Source: Paraspadella gotoi (Eukaryota; Chaetognatha). Taken from it: a stretch of DNA of 64,000 bases. Location of the stretch: positions 17,850,087 through 17,914,086 of the forward strand of contig CM119266.1 of the NCBI GenBank assembly GCA_051294375.1, given 5' to 3'. This document shows, in pieces, positions 46,901 to 62,164 of this stretch (position 1 is its first letter; the number at the start of each line of letters is the position of its first letter). The position numbers and the translations under genes were made by a program. Below the pieces are notes generated by a model. It had not been told where the DNA came from. It worked only from the letters and a program-made list of their open reading frames with translations, and did no database searches.

Positions 46901-49900
46901 CAATGTCACGAAATGCTACACACGAAAAAAAATTATGCTGTATATTTTTGTTTCCATTGATCCATCTTAGTATCGTTTAATGGCTTTGACAATCCTTCGA
47001 TCCGATTTCGATGAGAATAAGTTTTGCGAGTTGTCGTTTCCCAAAGATGGTCGTCGGTTCGCTGCTCCTTCCTCTCAACACTGACTTGGCCGCCTCTCCG
47101 CTCTCCATCAGTTCGCGGAGTCGCACCTCCAGTTGCGCCTCTGACATCCGGGGAAGATTCATGATTTCTCGTCTAATATCCTCGGGAAGGGAATTGCAGG
47201 GCTCGAACACGTGACGCGTAGACATGAATTCTTGGGCCAGTTGCCTAAGAGGGGACAGAGTGAGAAATGAAGGAAGGTTCGAACGGGTCAAATGCGCCCT
47301 CAAACTGCTTATTATTTTTAGTCGGATCTGATTTCAGCAGATCCCGACTCTATAATTTACTTTGTCAGTCCATCGGTCCGCCCCCTCAATCTTGTCGGGC
47401 ATTCATATATATCATGTCAGAATATCGAATTATGATAAATTATGCAAAAAAAAACTGTCTGTCCGTCCCACCTTAGAAAAAAAACTTAAATTACTCGTGA
47501 TTGGATGGATGGATTGGAATAAAATTTTGTGTGTGTGGGTACTGGGTAGTAAGGCGTAGTGAAAGTTACATACAAAAATTCTAAAAGTCAATTATGAACA
47601 ACATACCATCAGTGAACATTAATTTGTAAAAAAAAAATAATTTTATGTTTTTTAATTTTTGCAGTAGGCTATATTTATATATAGTACTATTAGGGGAGAC
47701 TAACTCTGTAAGGTGGTTAAGAAATTGAATTAGCACCTGCTCAAACAAAAATTTAGACATTTTTTAAAAAATCTGAATAGACAAAATTTTTTTATATTAC
47801 TCCATACTCTATATATTAATTTTTTATATTTATTTATAAATAGGAAGGCTAAAAAATTTTTGGGATTTTTTTATTTTTAAGATCAGATTCAGGTAGCTTG
47901 CAAAAAGTTGTCTACACAAAGTTAAATCTTTTTTCGATATTTTGATCATAAGTATGTAAAAAATATGAAAAACTATTATAATCATCATCATCATCATCAT
48001 TTTTCGATAATTTTATTACTTTTCTTAATTTGACCAAGAAAACATAATATTTTTGAAAGTTGTAGTTAAATTTTTTATTTAACATTTATGCTCTATCAGA
48101 ATCCCATCAAAAAAAGTTAAGATTGATTTCAAAAAATTTTTATCATTATATAGTAATATTGTAATTTTAATAGCAACAATAAAAGCATTAAAATCGAACT
48201 TTTTAATAAATTCTTTTTTTACCTAAAAGTAGACTTCAAGACTAAAGTTTTGAACCCCCGCCTCTATTGAAATTAATTTCATAGTGGATTTCTAGTACTA
48301 TCCTTATAAATCGAAAAATTTCAAAATAGGCTTTTCTTAATTTTGATTGCAGATTTGAATTCCTCGTCTAAAGTTATATAAGAAAATATAAATCATTTTT
48401 AAAAATTCTTTCATTAAGTGGGTTAAAATTAAAAAAAACTATATTTAATATAGGAGTCTACGTCGTTTCTTAGAGATCGAGGAAGACTTTTTCAATGGAG
48501 ATTTTCGTTCAAATCTGACTCCCAAACAATATAAACGTTCCTGGTAAAAAATTCTTGGTAAATAATATTGATGTAAAACACTTGATTCCGATCCTATTGC
48601 TATCTGAAGGGCTCGCATTTTTTTTTCTCTTGTCAAATCATCAAACATCTTGATATCAAATAACCAGAACAAATAGACTGCTTCTGGACAAAAAAATTTT
48701 TCATCTTTGATTTTATATAGAAATGAAAGGGATTTTTTTTCTTGAAAACGATATAAACGTGACTGAGATATGTTCCTGTTTAACAAATGAGGTCCAATTT
48801 TGGAATCCTTTGGCAAAGTGTCTGAAGGGCTCTCAAAATTTTCTCTTTACATTTTATTAGGTTATTTTGATATGATACGATCATGGTAAAGTGAATTAGT
48901 CCATTTTGGTGAAATTTTTATTTAAAGTAAAAGTAAAAAGAGGAGCTAACGATCGGAATTCTAAAGTTTTCAACGGGAGTCAGATTCTCGGGAAAAATCT
49001 TTTATGGCGAAAATCTCTTCCAAAGAAGGGGTGAATTTTCCGAAGATTTTGGTTAATATTTTCTATATTTTTAGTCAGATTTTTTGAAACCTTAATATTA
49101 ACAATATTGCCATTATTCTCCCTTGGCCGGTATAAGAATATATTAAAAAAACCTCGGGCTTTGTTCTCAGAGCTTAGTCCTAATTTAATATATAAAAAGT
49201 TAATTTTAAGCTTAAAAATATAGCTTTTTCTAATTTTTTGACCCACTTAATGAAGGAATTTTTCAAAAAGAGTTATATTTCTTTTTACCAACTTTTTATG
49301 ACGAATCCAAATCTGAAAAAAAATCTTAGAAAAAACTGTTTTGAAATTTTAACATTTATTGCTTTAGTACTAGTATAAATATGGGCCTACTGCGTAAATT
49401 GTAAAATTTTTTAAAAATTTTTTTATTACATAAATGTTCATTAGTATAATGTTGTTCGTTTCACTTTAGAATTTTAATTAAAGTTAAATTTAGAAATTTT
49501 ACTACGCCTTACTGGGTAGGGAAGAGTGTGATTGAGTTAGAAATCGTTTCGATAGAATCGTGCGAGTGGAAATGAGTTTAAATGGCAAAAAATATATTTC
49601 ACCATTTGAACACCAATTGCTCATGAGTGGATGGGGCGATTGACTTGGAATTTTGTATGTGGGTAGGAAGGTGTGTGATTAAGCTGGAAATCAAGTTTCG
49701 ATGGAATCGTCTGAGTGGAAATTAGTTTAAATAGAAAAAACAAAAAACCGGTTTCACTAATTGATTATGCTTTTTTTCTTTTTATATTAAATGTAAATGC
49801 AAGATGTATTAATTAATCAAATAATTAATCAGTTAATTAATTAATAAATAATTAATCGGTCAATTAATCGATCAATTAATTATTCAATCAAACAATTTAT

Positions 49901-52900
49901 TTAGTTATCTATTAATTAATTATTCAATCAATCAATTTATTTATAAATTAATTAATTATTTAATCAATTAATCAGTGAATCAAGTCAAGGCATTTTTGTC
50001 ATCAAGGCCATCATCGTTGTCGTTGCTTTTGTTGTAGTCAGTGCCGCAAAGACCTAAAAACAAATATTTTGGATCAAAATAATTAATTTATTAATTAAAT
50101 TATTATTTTAGTTTATATAGTTTGTATTAATTAATTACCGATAATGATCGTGGGCAGATCCGACATTGTTTGCTCAAACTTGTTATTGTGCAAACTCGCC
50201 TGAAGCATTCCGTCCGCCAATCCGAGTGTTCCCCTTGAGCAATCGTTTCGAATTTGACGATGGCCTCATCGTAATTGGGCGATTCGCCGCTAACCGTTGC
50301 CGACTGGTCGCTCCGTTTTTTAGGGCTCGGCTTTGGACTCATCTCTTTACTCTCTTTCTCGCTGGCCATTGAGCTATTCCAATCGCCGATGTCTGAGGGC
50401 CTCAAGCTGGAGTTCTTGCTGTGGATCCCACTTGCCATGCCGCTACCCATTCCGCTTATCAAATCGCTTCCCAATCTGCCCTCGTAGTCGCTCTTCAATG
50501 TGCTCCTTGAATTATCTTGAGTCGGTCTGCCCCCACGACTCCCTCCTCCGCTTCTCAAAGCGCTTCTTCTGAGGTTCGCTGCCTCATAGGTGCACTCGCT
50601 GGTCCTGGCTATTTGGCTCCCCTTGATCTGTGTCGCCCAATCGGTCGATCTTCTCTGGTTGACGGCGCGATTGAAGTTGGCGTCGTCGCGTAGCCTTTTG
50701 CTTCCGGCGCACCCCATTGAGAGGTTGGCTTGACGGGTTATTTTTGATTATAGGTTTTAAGTGTAAGTCGAAGATATTGAAATCAGATGGCAGATTTGAC
50801 GTCCGCCGCCTCGCGCAGTCCTCTCTCGTTTTCGCCTCAGAGTCGAACGTTGTAACGCAGATTGGCTGGCACAGAGTTAGATTTTGTGAAAACTGTATTC
50901 GTCTTTTAAACTTGAATAGACACCTTTTTTTCCTTTCCCCTACGCGTCTTAGCTAAGCGGATCGTTTTCCCTGTGATACGTTAAATCTTTAAATTGACTA
51001 CGATAATTCTTGGTTTTTGTTGTTTTCCGATGCGAGTGATTATTATTATTTTGTGGTTCGCTAGTATTGAATGCCGTTTTGATCAGGCGGTTTTCGTGTA
51101 TAGGATGTGATCGTGTAATTGGTTTTAAACTAATAGTTTCTTTGTTCCCACCTAGGTCGACTCTTGCCCCAGCTGCAGGGGAAGCGGCTCCAAGAGCGCG
51201 GACGGTGTTGTCAAGTGCAAACGATGCGGTGGCAGCGGGATGGAGACCTTTGCTCAAGGGCCTTTCGTTATGAAGACCACTTGTCGACAGTGCATGGGTA
51301 AGGGCAAATATCGATACATATTAGTGTAATTAAATTATATAATTTACTAGTGAATGTAAATGAGTTGTCGATAATTATCATCTCCTTCTATTCATAAAAG
51401 GTCAAGGCACGACACTTAAGGACCCCTGTCGGGAATGTTCCGGGCAAGGCCGGGTGATAACACGCAAGGACATCACGGTTCCTGTCCCGGCCGGCGTCGA
51501 GGACGGACAGACAATCCGTATGTCCGTCGGCGACAGTGAAGTCTTCGTCATCCTGAGAGTCGCGAAGAGCGATCATTTTCGGCGCGAGGGGGCCGACGTG
51601 CATTCGGGTTTGGAGGGGGGAGCGTTGCGGTCGCTTTTCTCAGAAATGCTTGTTAAGACTCCTGTGCAAAAAAAACACGCCACTTTATAACTTTATAAAT
51701 TCCAGATACTCTATAAAAACAATTTTAAAAATTATATAAAAAATAAAATTAAAAAAATTAATATTTAAATTTTATTACAATCGGTCAAGTGGTTTAGGAG
51801 ATACGATTTTTTAAACTTGAGTGTTCCGAAACCAAACGGGGAAAAGCGACTTTTATCTACAGGAATTTTTTTAAGACATATTAAAAGTTAGCGTGGCATA
51901 GTGTATGCAGCCATAAAAAAAATTGGTTATTGAAAGCGTTTTCTGAATAGGTTATATGAAACATCATGACACGATGAAAATTAGCGTGGCGTAGTGTATG
52001 CAGCCATAAAAAAATCGATGATTGAAATCGTCATCTCTGATATAATTTTTTTTATTTTTAATCTATTTTAAATATTACAAGATATCAGAAAAAAAAAGCT
52101 TAATCTTAAATCTATATTTTTTTTTACATTCAGCTTTGCGGTAGAGTACTTCATTTTAAAAAATCATTGCTCCTAAACGGATGGCACAATTTTAATAAAT
52201 TTTAAAAAAAATTAAGTAATATAGAGTTATTTTTAATGTCTGAAATAAAGTGGCGCGTTTTTTTGCACAGGAGTGTACTTATTTAATCCTTCCGAACATG
52301 TTTCTCTCCAGACCTTAAAATATCGATCGCTCAGTCGGTGTTGGGAGGAACGGTCCGAGCCAGAGGAATTTATGAAACGCTGAAGGTCGACATCCCGGCC
52401 GGAACAAGTTCGCACAAGATCATCAAATTGTCTAACAAGGGTGAGGGAGGAGGGAAGATATTGAAAGAATTTTCTCTTTTTAAGCAAATCAGTACTCGGT
52501 AGTTTTTTTTGTTTATCGGCAGGTTTCAATTTAGTTCTGTTTGTGTAGTGTAACTCTCATTGTATGACAATCGATCATGTTTTAGAAAGAGAAAATTAAT
52601 ATGGAAAAATGTTGTCGTCTGAATTATGGGACTAATTGAAAGCTGGAAAGCGTCTTTGCTCATCTTTCATTTTATTGTTTCCTCACATCATCCTTTTCCC
52701 CCCTCCATTCTCTCTCCCCCCTTTAAAAGGATTGAGTCGCGTGAACTCTTACGGTTTCGGCGATCACTATCTTCACGTGAAGATCGTCGTTCCGTCGCGA
52801 ATGAACGAAGTCCAACGATCGTTGATGGAGGCCTTCGCCGAGACGGAGATCGAGCGGGAAGGAAGCGTCAATGCAAGGGGCGGACCCGCCTCTTCTTCCT

Positions 52901-53022
52901 CTTCTTCCTCCTCCGCCAACTCCTCCACCCAGGAAGCCAACGACAAAAGAGACGAGGAAAAACAGGTGGAGGACGACGAAAGCCTCGTGGACAAGATCAA
53001 GAAAAAGACTGGATGGTTTTGA
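40956..53022 (+). CDS. DNAJA3: DnaJ homolog A3, mitochondrial (Tid1)
   Basis: This is a mitochondrial Hsp40 that delivers substrates to mortalin/Hsp70. The exons are 40956-41738, 51156-51297, 51401-51607, 52312-52440 and 52730-53022, giving 517 aa. Residues 1-95 form an Arg/Ser-rich presequence. The J domain begins [20 protein letters not shown], with the HPD motif in [12 protein letters not shown] Gly/Phe-rich linker follows. The zinc domain has four CxxCxGxG motifs: [24 protein letters not shown] and CRECSGQG. The substrate-binding part has [13 protein letters not shown]. The tail is Ser/acidic-rich and ends KKKTGWF. The ATG at 40956 is the first that gives the presequence. Intron 1 is 9.4 kb and holds repeats and two minus-strand gene candidates. 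Confidence 0.96.
42208..42250 (+). repeat. Octamer hairpin repeat, DNAJA3 intron 1 (best copy)
   Basis: ACAATATGCAAATGAGATTG is followed by AGGAACTC and AATCTCATTT, giving a near-perfect stem. It is the clearest full unit of the dispersed family and could fold on either strand. Confidence 0.8.
42515..42720. repeat. Dispersed repeat with CCGTCGGTCCG motif (pair with 47318-47480)
   Basis: TTTAGTCGGATCTG, CAGCAGATCCCGACTC and CCGCCCCCTCAATCTTGTCG occur in the same order in both copies, followed by ATGTCAGA and a GTCCGTCC run. GGATCTG...CAGATCC forms a hairpin near the start. The family is not recognised. Confidence 0.75.
43800..46970. other. AT-rich part of DNAJA3 intron 1
   Basis: Over 3 kb of very AT-rich DNA without convincing ORFs. 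The one clear structure is an inverted repeat at 46123-46258, whose arms (TGAGAATAATGG / CCATTATTCTCA and ATCAGCCTCT / AGAGGCTGAT) suggest a decayed foldback element. Confidence 0.5.
46977..47303 (-). CDS. Unrecognised minus-strand gene or exon inside DNAJA3 intron
   Basis: An open frame of 108 codons on the minus strand ends in TAA at 46977-46979. The part from 47244 down follows an acceptor-like CCCCTCTTAG and has the GC-rich, C/G-ending codons of real exons here, unlike the surrounding AT-rich DNA. The translation has a charged helical stretch ([20 protein letters not shown]) and a basic region. I do not recognise it. It may be a single-exon gene starting at 47303 or the last exon of a longer minus-strand gene; no partner exon was found nearby. 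Confidence 0.5.
   Translation of the reverse strand: MRAHLTRSNLPSFLTLSPLRQLAQEFMSTRHVFEPCNSLPEDIRREIMNLPRMSEAQLEVRLRELMESGEAAKSVLRGRSSEPTTIFGKRQLAKLILIEIGSKDCQSH
48450..49190. repeat. Dispersed repeat, copy 2
   Basis: This is the sister of 36588-37330, same orientation, with scattered single-base differences and small indels. It is flanked by AATTTTTTTTAATTTT-type sequence on both sides. Confidence 0.8.
49980..50717 (-). CDS. Unrecognised small gene nested in DNAJA3 intron; likely acylated N-terminus
   Basis: The minus-strand exons are 50717-50139 and 50053-49980, with an 85-bp GT-AG intron and a TGA stop at 49980-49982. The protein begins MGCAGSK, a good N-myristoylation (Gly2) plus palmitoylation (Cys3) signal, which would place it on membranes. 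The middle is Ser/Gly/Lys-rich and probably disordered. The last 60 residues look folded ([14 protein letters not shown], then [17 protein letters not shown], then SDLPTIIIG). Between these two halves the frame changes at a run of four G on the minus strand (about 50238-50241). One extra base would restore it, so this may be a sequencing error or a real lesion. No homologue is recognised. Confidence 0.55.
51655..52275. mobile_element. Mariner-like MITE in DNAJA3 intron 3
   Basis: The left end ACTCCTGTGCAAAAAAAACA is inverted at the right end (TTTTTTTGCACAGGAGTG, then TA). The 620-bp body contains ATTACAATCGGTCAAGTGG and a duplicated block around TAGCGTGGC, TAGTGTATGCAGCCATAAAA (about 51890 and 51983). 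It fills nearly all of intron 3, ending 36 bp before exon 4. A truncated relative is at 39770. Confidence 0.75.
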
Positions 53023-53465
53023 AATCGAAAAATAATTAAAAAAAAAAGCTGAAATTTGATTTTAAAGAGGAAAACGAACGTGAAATAAGTATATGAATAT
53101 ATATGACTGATTGTCAAAATCGATAATTTATTTTCTCCTTGACGAACTGTTATACGAAACTTTGTTACAGAAAAAACGAGTTTAGCTCGGAAACCGAAAC
53201 CGCGCGATATTCCGAGAGAGACTTTGAGACTTAAATGAAAATTTAAAAATGTGGTGAGATATGGATGAGTCTTTTTCTTTTGGCGAAAAAAAAGACTTGT
53301 GATGCCCTTTTTTGTTCTGTTTTCAGACGTGAGTTTTCAACTCTCTCTTCACGGTGAACTGTTTTGCATGTTCCGGGTAGATTGGACTAGATAAATGGCC
53401 ATCCGTTGAACTTAAGTACCATTGAAGATTGGCGAGTTTAATCTTTTTAAACAAGTTTTGATTGA

Positions 53466-53483
53466 ATTTGGTTATTATTTCAG
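53466..53483 (+). promoter_or_regulatory. Candidate 3' splice site upstream of SEC22 start
   Basis: TTTGGTTATTATTTCAG is a strong acceptor-like sequence 39 nt before the SEC22 ATG, although the coding region has no introns. It could receive a spliced leader or a 5'UTR exon. Confidence 0.5.
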
Positions 53484-53522
53484 ATTTAGTTAAACAATCA
53501 TCCTGTGATCGAAGCCAGAAAT

Positions 53523-54170
53523 ATGATTCTTCTCACCATAATCGCTCGTCTCGCCGACGGCCTCCCTTTGGCCGCTTCGATCCAAGAGGACGAACAATCA
53601 GGACGCAGCTTGCTCGATTATCAGAATCAAGCAAAGAGCCTCTGCCGAAAATTGAACGCGAGTTCCCCAGCCCGCTGCAGCGTGGAAACCGGCCAGCTCC
53701 TATTCCATTACCAAATAGAGAACGGGGTCATCTACTTGGCCCTCTTCGAACAAGGCTTCTCCAAGCGGTTGGCATTTGCTTACCTGGAGGATTTGCAGAA
53801 CGAGTTCGATTCTCAGCACGGAACCCGCGTTGCCACCGTCTCGCGTCCCTACAGTTTCATCCAGTTCGACAATTACATCCAAAAGACGAAGAAGAACTAC
53901 ACCGATTCACGAGCGCGGAGAAATCTCGGCGCCATCAACTCGGAACTGCAGGATGTCCAGAGGATCATGGTTCAAAATATCGACGATGTCCTTCAGCGGG
54001 GCGAGGCTCTCTCCGCCCTCGACGACAAGGCGCAAGGACTTTCCGTTCTCTCGCAAAAGTATAAGAAAGACGCCAAGTTTCTCAACATGAAGTCAACCTA
54101 CGCCAAAGTTATCGCCGTTCTGATAGTCGTCGTCGTCTTTTTCCTTTTCTTGAGATTTTTAATTTGGTAA
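53523..54170 (+). CDS. SEC22B: Vesicle-trafficking protein SEC22 (R-SNARE)
   Basis: SEC22 is the longin-type R-SNARE of ER-Golgi transport. The gene is one uninterrupted frame of 215 aa, exactly the usual length. The longin domain spans residues 1-120 ([20 protein letters not shown] at the start, [17 protein letters not shown] later). The SNARE motif follows, with [20 protein letters not shown] and the zero-layer arginine region [16 protein letters not shown] single C-terminal membrane anchor runs from about residue 196 ([17 protein letters not shown]). I start at ATG 53523 because it matches the family N-terminus; the frame continues upstream only from a GTG. It is the only intronless gene of the eleven. 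A good 3' splice site ends at 53483. Confidence 0.96.
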   Translation: MILLTIIARLADGLPLAASIQEDEQSGRSLLDYQNQAKSLCRKLNASSPARCSVETGQLLFHYQIENGVIYLALFEQGFSKRLAFAYLEDLQNEFDSQHGTRVATVSRPYSFIQFDNYIQKTKKNYTDSRARRNLGAINSELQDVQRIMVQNIDDVLQRGEALSALDDKAQGLSVLSQKYKKDAKFLNMKSTYAKVIAVLIVVVVFFLFLRFLIW

Positions 54171-54262
54171 TGTGACCGGACGTATTAGTGAAATTTTTAC
54201 CATTTGCTTTTTCTGATACCCTTAGAGCCATCTTATTATCCCTAGTTAATTTTTTTGTATTT

Positions 54263-54268
54263 AATAAA
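54263..54268 (+). terminator. Polyadenylation signal AATAAA, SEC22
   Basis: The hexamer lies 93 bp after the SEC22 stop and about 54 bp before the acceptor-like TTACGCTTCTAG (ends 54322) that precedes ICA1. That spacing resembles intercistronic regions of operons. Confidence 0.45.
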
Positions 54269-54421
54269 TAATGGTGTTATTTCCTGTTATCTTCGTAAAA
54301 ATTGCTTTCATTACGCTTCTAGATCAAAACAAATGAAATTTTGAACACTCTTCCCCACGTGACTGAAAAAGTTCATGTGCCTTTTGGAGAAGCGAAGCAG
54401 GCTATCAATCTAACAGGCGCC

Positions 54422-57400
54422 ATGTACTCGGGTGGCGGTTATTACGGCGGAAGTAATTACGACGGTCAATACTCTGGTCGTTATCCCAATTCCGGACATT
54501 TGGGTCAGTTGGACGAAAACTCGACCATCGGCAAGCTGAAAGAAGAGTATTGGTTGACCAAGCAAAAAATAATCAAAAAGTTCCATCGTAAAGAAGATTG
54601 TCATGTCGTCGCCGGCGACGCGGATTTGGATTCCAAGCTCGAGATCTTCCACTCGATCCAAAAGACGACGACGGATCTGCTCAAGATCCTCGAAAGGTAC
54701 CAGGATCGAATCTGCGGCCTGAGCGGCGAAGAGAACGCCATGGGCCGATTCCTCAAGAACCATTCCCAGTCGGACAAATCGCGAGCGGGAAAGATGATGG
54801 CCGCCGTGGGCAAAGTGCAGAGCTTCACCGCCCAACAGCGCCTCGCCATCAGGGCGCCGCTGCAGCGCTTGTATCAAGAAGTCGAGACTTTTCGGCACCG
54901 CGCCATTGCCGACTGCTCAGTCACCTTGCAGAGGATGGAGAAGGCGAGAACAGAGTACAGAGCGGCGCTGCTCTGGATGAAGGATGTCTCGGAAAATCTG
55001 GACCCGGACACCCACAAGCAGTTAGAGAAGTTCAGAACTGTGCAGGGACAAGTAAGGAGGACAAAGACGAGATTCGACAAGTTGAAGGTCGACTGTATTC
55101 AAAAGATCGATTTGTTAGGTGAGTTCAGAGTAGAATATTTACTAGTTTTTTTGTTTTTTTTTACTAGTTAGTTAATTTCATTGTTTATGTTACTTAGACA
55201 TTCATTTTTTCCCCAACTTTAGCGGCTTCGAGGTGCAACATGTTTTCTAATGTCCTGACATCTTACCAAACCTGCGTCATATCATTTCTCGAAAAGAATT
55301 CGCGCGCACTTGAGACGGTGTCCAAGACGTTCTATGGTTATCAACCTTACGAATTCTCCGTAATAAAGGTAACGTTTGCCTAATGGCTTACTCTAATGAC
55401 AATGATGGTATTTGTTATTGTCAGTTTTGTTGTCCATAGGAATTGGTGGATCCGACGAAGAAGCAACTACAGCAAGAAGAAAACGAGCAAAATGAAAAAG
55501 AAGAAAGGTTAATTAATTATTATTCATTATTATCTCAAACACAACGAAAGGAAAGAATTCGATACAATGTCATTATTTCATAAATTATTTTAGGTTAATT
55601 ACTAATCGTTTAAATATTTTGTTTAAATATTTTAGTTTATTTTTGTTTCCTTTTTTTGGTTTCAGTCCCTCACCAACCGAAGATTTAGACGAGGTGGACC
55701 GACTTATTAGGGAGATTAAAGAAATAGGTGCCCCCATTTAATTTTTTTTTTTTTTTGGTTTGCATGTTATTTTTATTTATTTTGGTCCTTATTTTTAATC
55801 TCATTTTGACGTGGAAAAGGGAAAGGGTGTCGCTCTAATTTCCGCGTGGGTCCCAAATTTGTCGAGGAATCGAAAGACGAAAATGAGTTGATTGACGAAG
55901 CAAATTCCGCCACTTTGACCGAGACCCAAAACGGGTACGAGTTCTTTATTTATTTAGCCGAGTTATTAACTAATTTTCCCAATTGATATTTTTCCTTATC
56001 CCCTCTGATCTCATTAGCTTTCACTTGTCCTAATAAAAAATTAAGGTTGGTGAGTTTATCGGAACCAATGAGAGACGAAGACTTTTCGAAATCTGGAGAA
56101 AACGCTGAATTAAAGTCGAGCGACAGTTTGGTCAATTTGTTCGCGGATTTGGGTGAGGAAGCCTCACCCTCCACTCAACTCAATTCGCTCGATCTTCAGA
56201 CTCAGGATATTTCTTCTCTCAATCCTCAAACTTCCGCTGGTGCCGCTTCCGATGGTAACGTCTAAGGAATAAGGATAAGACTTACACTCCGTTCGAAAAA
56301 AAAGTAGCCACTTTTCACATCGAAAAAACCATATTGGATGGTTGAATTCTACAAAAATATAAAAAAATAAACAAAGCTTATTAAAAGATGAGGCGAGTAA
56401 TTTAAGTCCAAATCGAGCAAACTTTCTAAAGTTGAAGGATGTCAAAATCAATTGTTACAAAAAATCGAAAAAGAAAAAAAAAATTTTTTTTGTTAATAAA
56501 AGTTAATGAATTATTATAAAATATTATTTTTGTCTTCTACAATAATATAAAATTGGCTGAACAAATTCAGCATAAAATATCTGTAAAAAAGGTATTAACC
56601 ATTTTTGACCTAAATTAAATTAAAATAAATACATAAGACGTCATATTAAAAAATGCTTGTTTTTTTGAACTGAGAATCAGTTCCGATAAAACTATTAAAC
56701 CAACATTGATAAAATTTTGCATGGATTAAAGGGTAATAGAAATGGGATTATTGAGGGGATTTTTTAAATCTAACCTATGACCTAAGATATGGGCCTTTAA
56801 ATTTTTTAAAAAAAATTTTATTTTTTATCCCGAACAGTTGCAGAAACGTTCATTTGCGCAGAAAAGTAAATTTTTTGTTGTGAGTTAAAAAAAATTAATT
56901 TAAATTGTTGAAAATTTATTTTAAAATGTTTTTTTACAAAGTATTGCTGGATTCTATTGCCTAAACCAATCAGTTTTTTTATCGTTGCAATCGTTTAGTT
57001 TTTGTACTAATTGATAGCTTTTTAAAAAAGCTATATTATTTATAAATATTTTTTTAAAATTAAAGAGAAATGGTGGGGTATTCAAAGCTGACCAGTAGCT
57101 ACTTTTTTTTGCGCCGCAGTGTACTTTTTTTGTATTTTACTCACTAAATTATTTTAAATTTATAATTTAATTAACATTTAATAAATTAGGAGAGTCTCTC
57201 ATGGCGGATGACCTCGACAATTTAACGCTGCTGAACGAAATCATGGGTACAGGATCCGTCGATCCTCTTAAGTCTGACCAAGTAAATCAGTCCAACTCTT
57301 CAAGCGATTTGCAAGGATTGGAAATCCCGCCCTTCATGGGTCCGACTCAGTTCGGTGTCCAAGGCAACGCGGCTAGTCTCGGGATCCCGGGATCGGCCTT

Positions 57401-57989
57401 GTACAGCTTCAATCAACAGTGGAACGCCCATTTTGGTTTCGCGTCTGCGGATTCGATGGAATCGTGGAATCAACAGTTATCTCAAATGCCGCAGCAGCTG
57501 CCGCAACATCAATACGGGATGCAGCAGTTCGGGATGCAGGTATGGATGATTTGAAAATGTTATGCTTTGACTAGATGCTAAAATTAAATGATAAAATTAT
57601 CAGTAAAATACTGAAATAAAACTTTTAAGAAGGCAGAATTAAAATGATTTGAGAAATAAACTAAAGTACTACAATATGCAAATATTATAGTTATTATTTT
57701 AGTTTTTTCTTCATGATTAAATGTACTTGTTCTTAAAGGCACCTCCGAGCTACAATGCCGCAACGAGCTCAATTGGCGATGCCGATTCTCAACAAGGAAA
57801 TCCGACAAAAGGCATATTTATTTTACAAGGTTAAATTTTGAATGAGTCCTATTAAATTGTATTAAATTTTTATTAGGACCAAAGAAAGATCTTAGCGCGT
57901 GGTACGGAATGTTCGCTGAATTGGATCCACTTGCGAATCCAGACGCCATTGGGAAAGAGGGCACGGACGAAGCTGATCGCAATTGCTAG
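54422..57989 (+). CDS. ICA1: Islet cell autoantigen 1-like protein (ICA69)
   Basis: ICA1 is a Golgi and secretory-granule BAR-domain protein that partners PICK1 and Rab2. The nine exons are 54422-55118, 55223-55368, 55440-55507, 55666-55727, 55820-55934, 56046-56254, 57190-57539, 57739-57829 and 57877-57989, giving 616 aa. The arfaptin-homology/BAR domain fills exons 1-2: VVAGDADLDSKLEIFHSIQ, RAGKMMAAVGKVQSF, QEVETFRHRAIADCSVTLQR, YRAALLWMKDVSENLDPD and YGYQPYEFSVIK. The middle is acidic and variable. The C-terminal ICA69 box is clear: DLSAWYGMFAELDPLANPDA. The first ATG giving the Gly/Tyr-rich N-terminus is used. Intron 6 contains a mariner-like MITE. Small exons 3-5 are supported by phase more than by conservation. 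Confidence 0.93.
56285..57114. mobile_element. Mariner-like MITE in ICA1 intron 6
   Basis: The ends are imperfectly inverted: ACACTCCGTTCGAAAAAAAA plus GTAGCCAC at the left, and GTAGCTACTTTTTTTTGCGC plus CGCAGTGTAC at the right. A loose relative of the right end is at 21974 (TACACTGCGGCGCAAAAAAA). The body has the GCTGAACAAATTCAGC hairpin also seen at 22752. No ORF. Confidence 0.65.
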
Positions 57990-58090
57990 TTGAACTCATG
58001 CCCCATGTATAATGTGTACTAATGCAGTATTAATGTCAACCCTCAATTACTAGTTTATATCGAAAAGTATTGGTAGAACATTATTATAGA

Positions 58091-58096
58091 AATAAA
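58091..58096 (+). terminator. Polyadenylation signal AATAAA, ICA1
   Basis: The hexamer is about 100 bp after the ICA1 stop codon and is the first canonical one downstream. Confidence 0.5.
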
Positions 58097-58630
58097 ATTG
58101 TTACTCTTTTTAAAAATTTGCTTGGTTTATAAGTATTTTGTATATCGTAGTCGTATATTATTTGCTAATTTTAATTCCATGGGCTTTTTGTCTTACCGAG
58201 AAAAAAAATGATCTTTACTTTCAATCGTAATTTTTTTTGATTTCATTAGTTTATTCTTAATTTGATCTCATGCTCAACCTATATAACCTGTATAATTAAA
58301 GTTGAGCTCTGTGCTAAGTCTTTCCAATTTCATGTTTCATTCCGCTAAAGATCTGTGGCAATTGTTAGTCAAACTTCGAAAAATCTAGTCGTAAAATTAA
58401 ATGGCATAATTGTTATTATTTTAATGTAGTTAATCGACGAGAAAAGCAAATAACGGGAACAATTGGATGCACAAGTAACTTAATCATCATCGAGAAGTCT
58501 TCCTTTAATAGTTTTTAACATTTGTCATCTTTTGTCATCCAATTTTATCTTTAGATGTGATAGCGGTTTCAAATGCGTTTGTTTTAAAAACGACGTCTTC
58601 GTTGAAAAACTAAACACAACAAAAGTCAAA

Positions 58631-62164
<3,534 letters not shown>

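Noticed and set aside
53505-53522. Upstream extension of SEC22 from a GTG codon
   Set aside because: The conserved N-terminus starts at ATG 53523, and non-ATG initiation is not needed.
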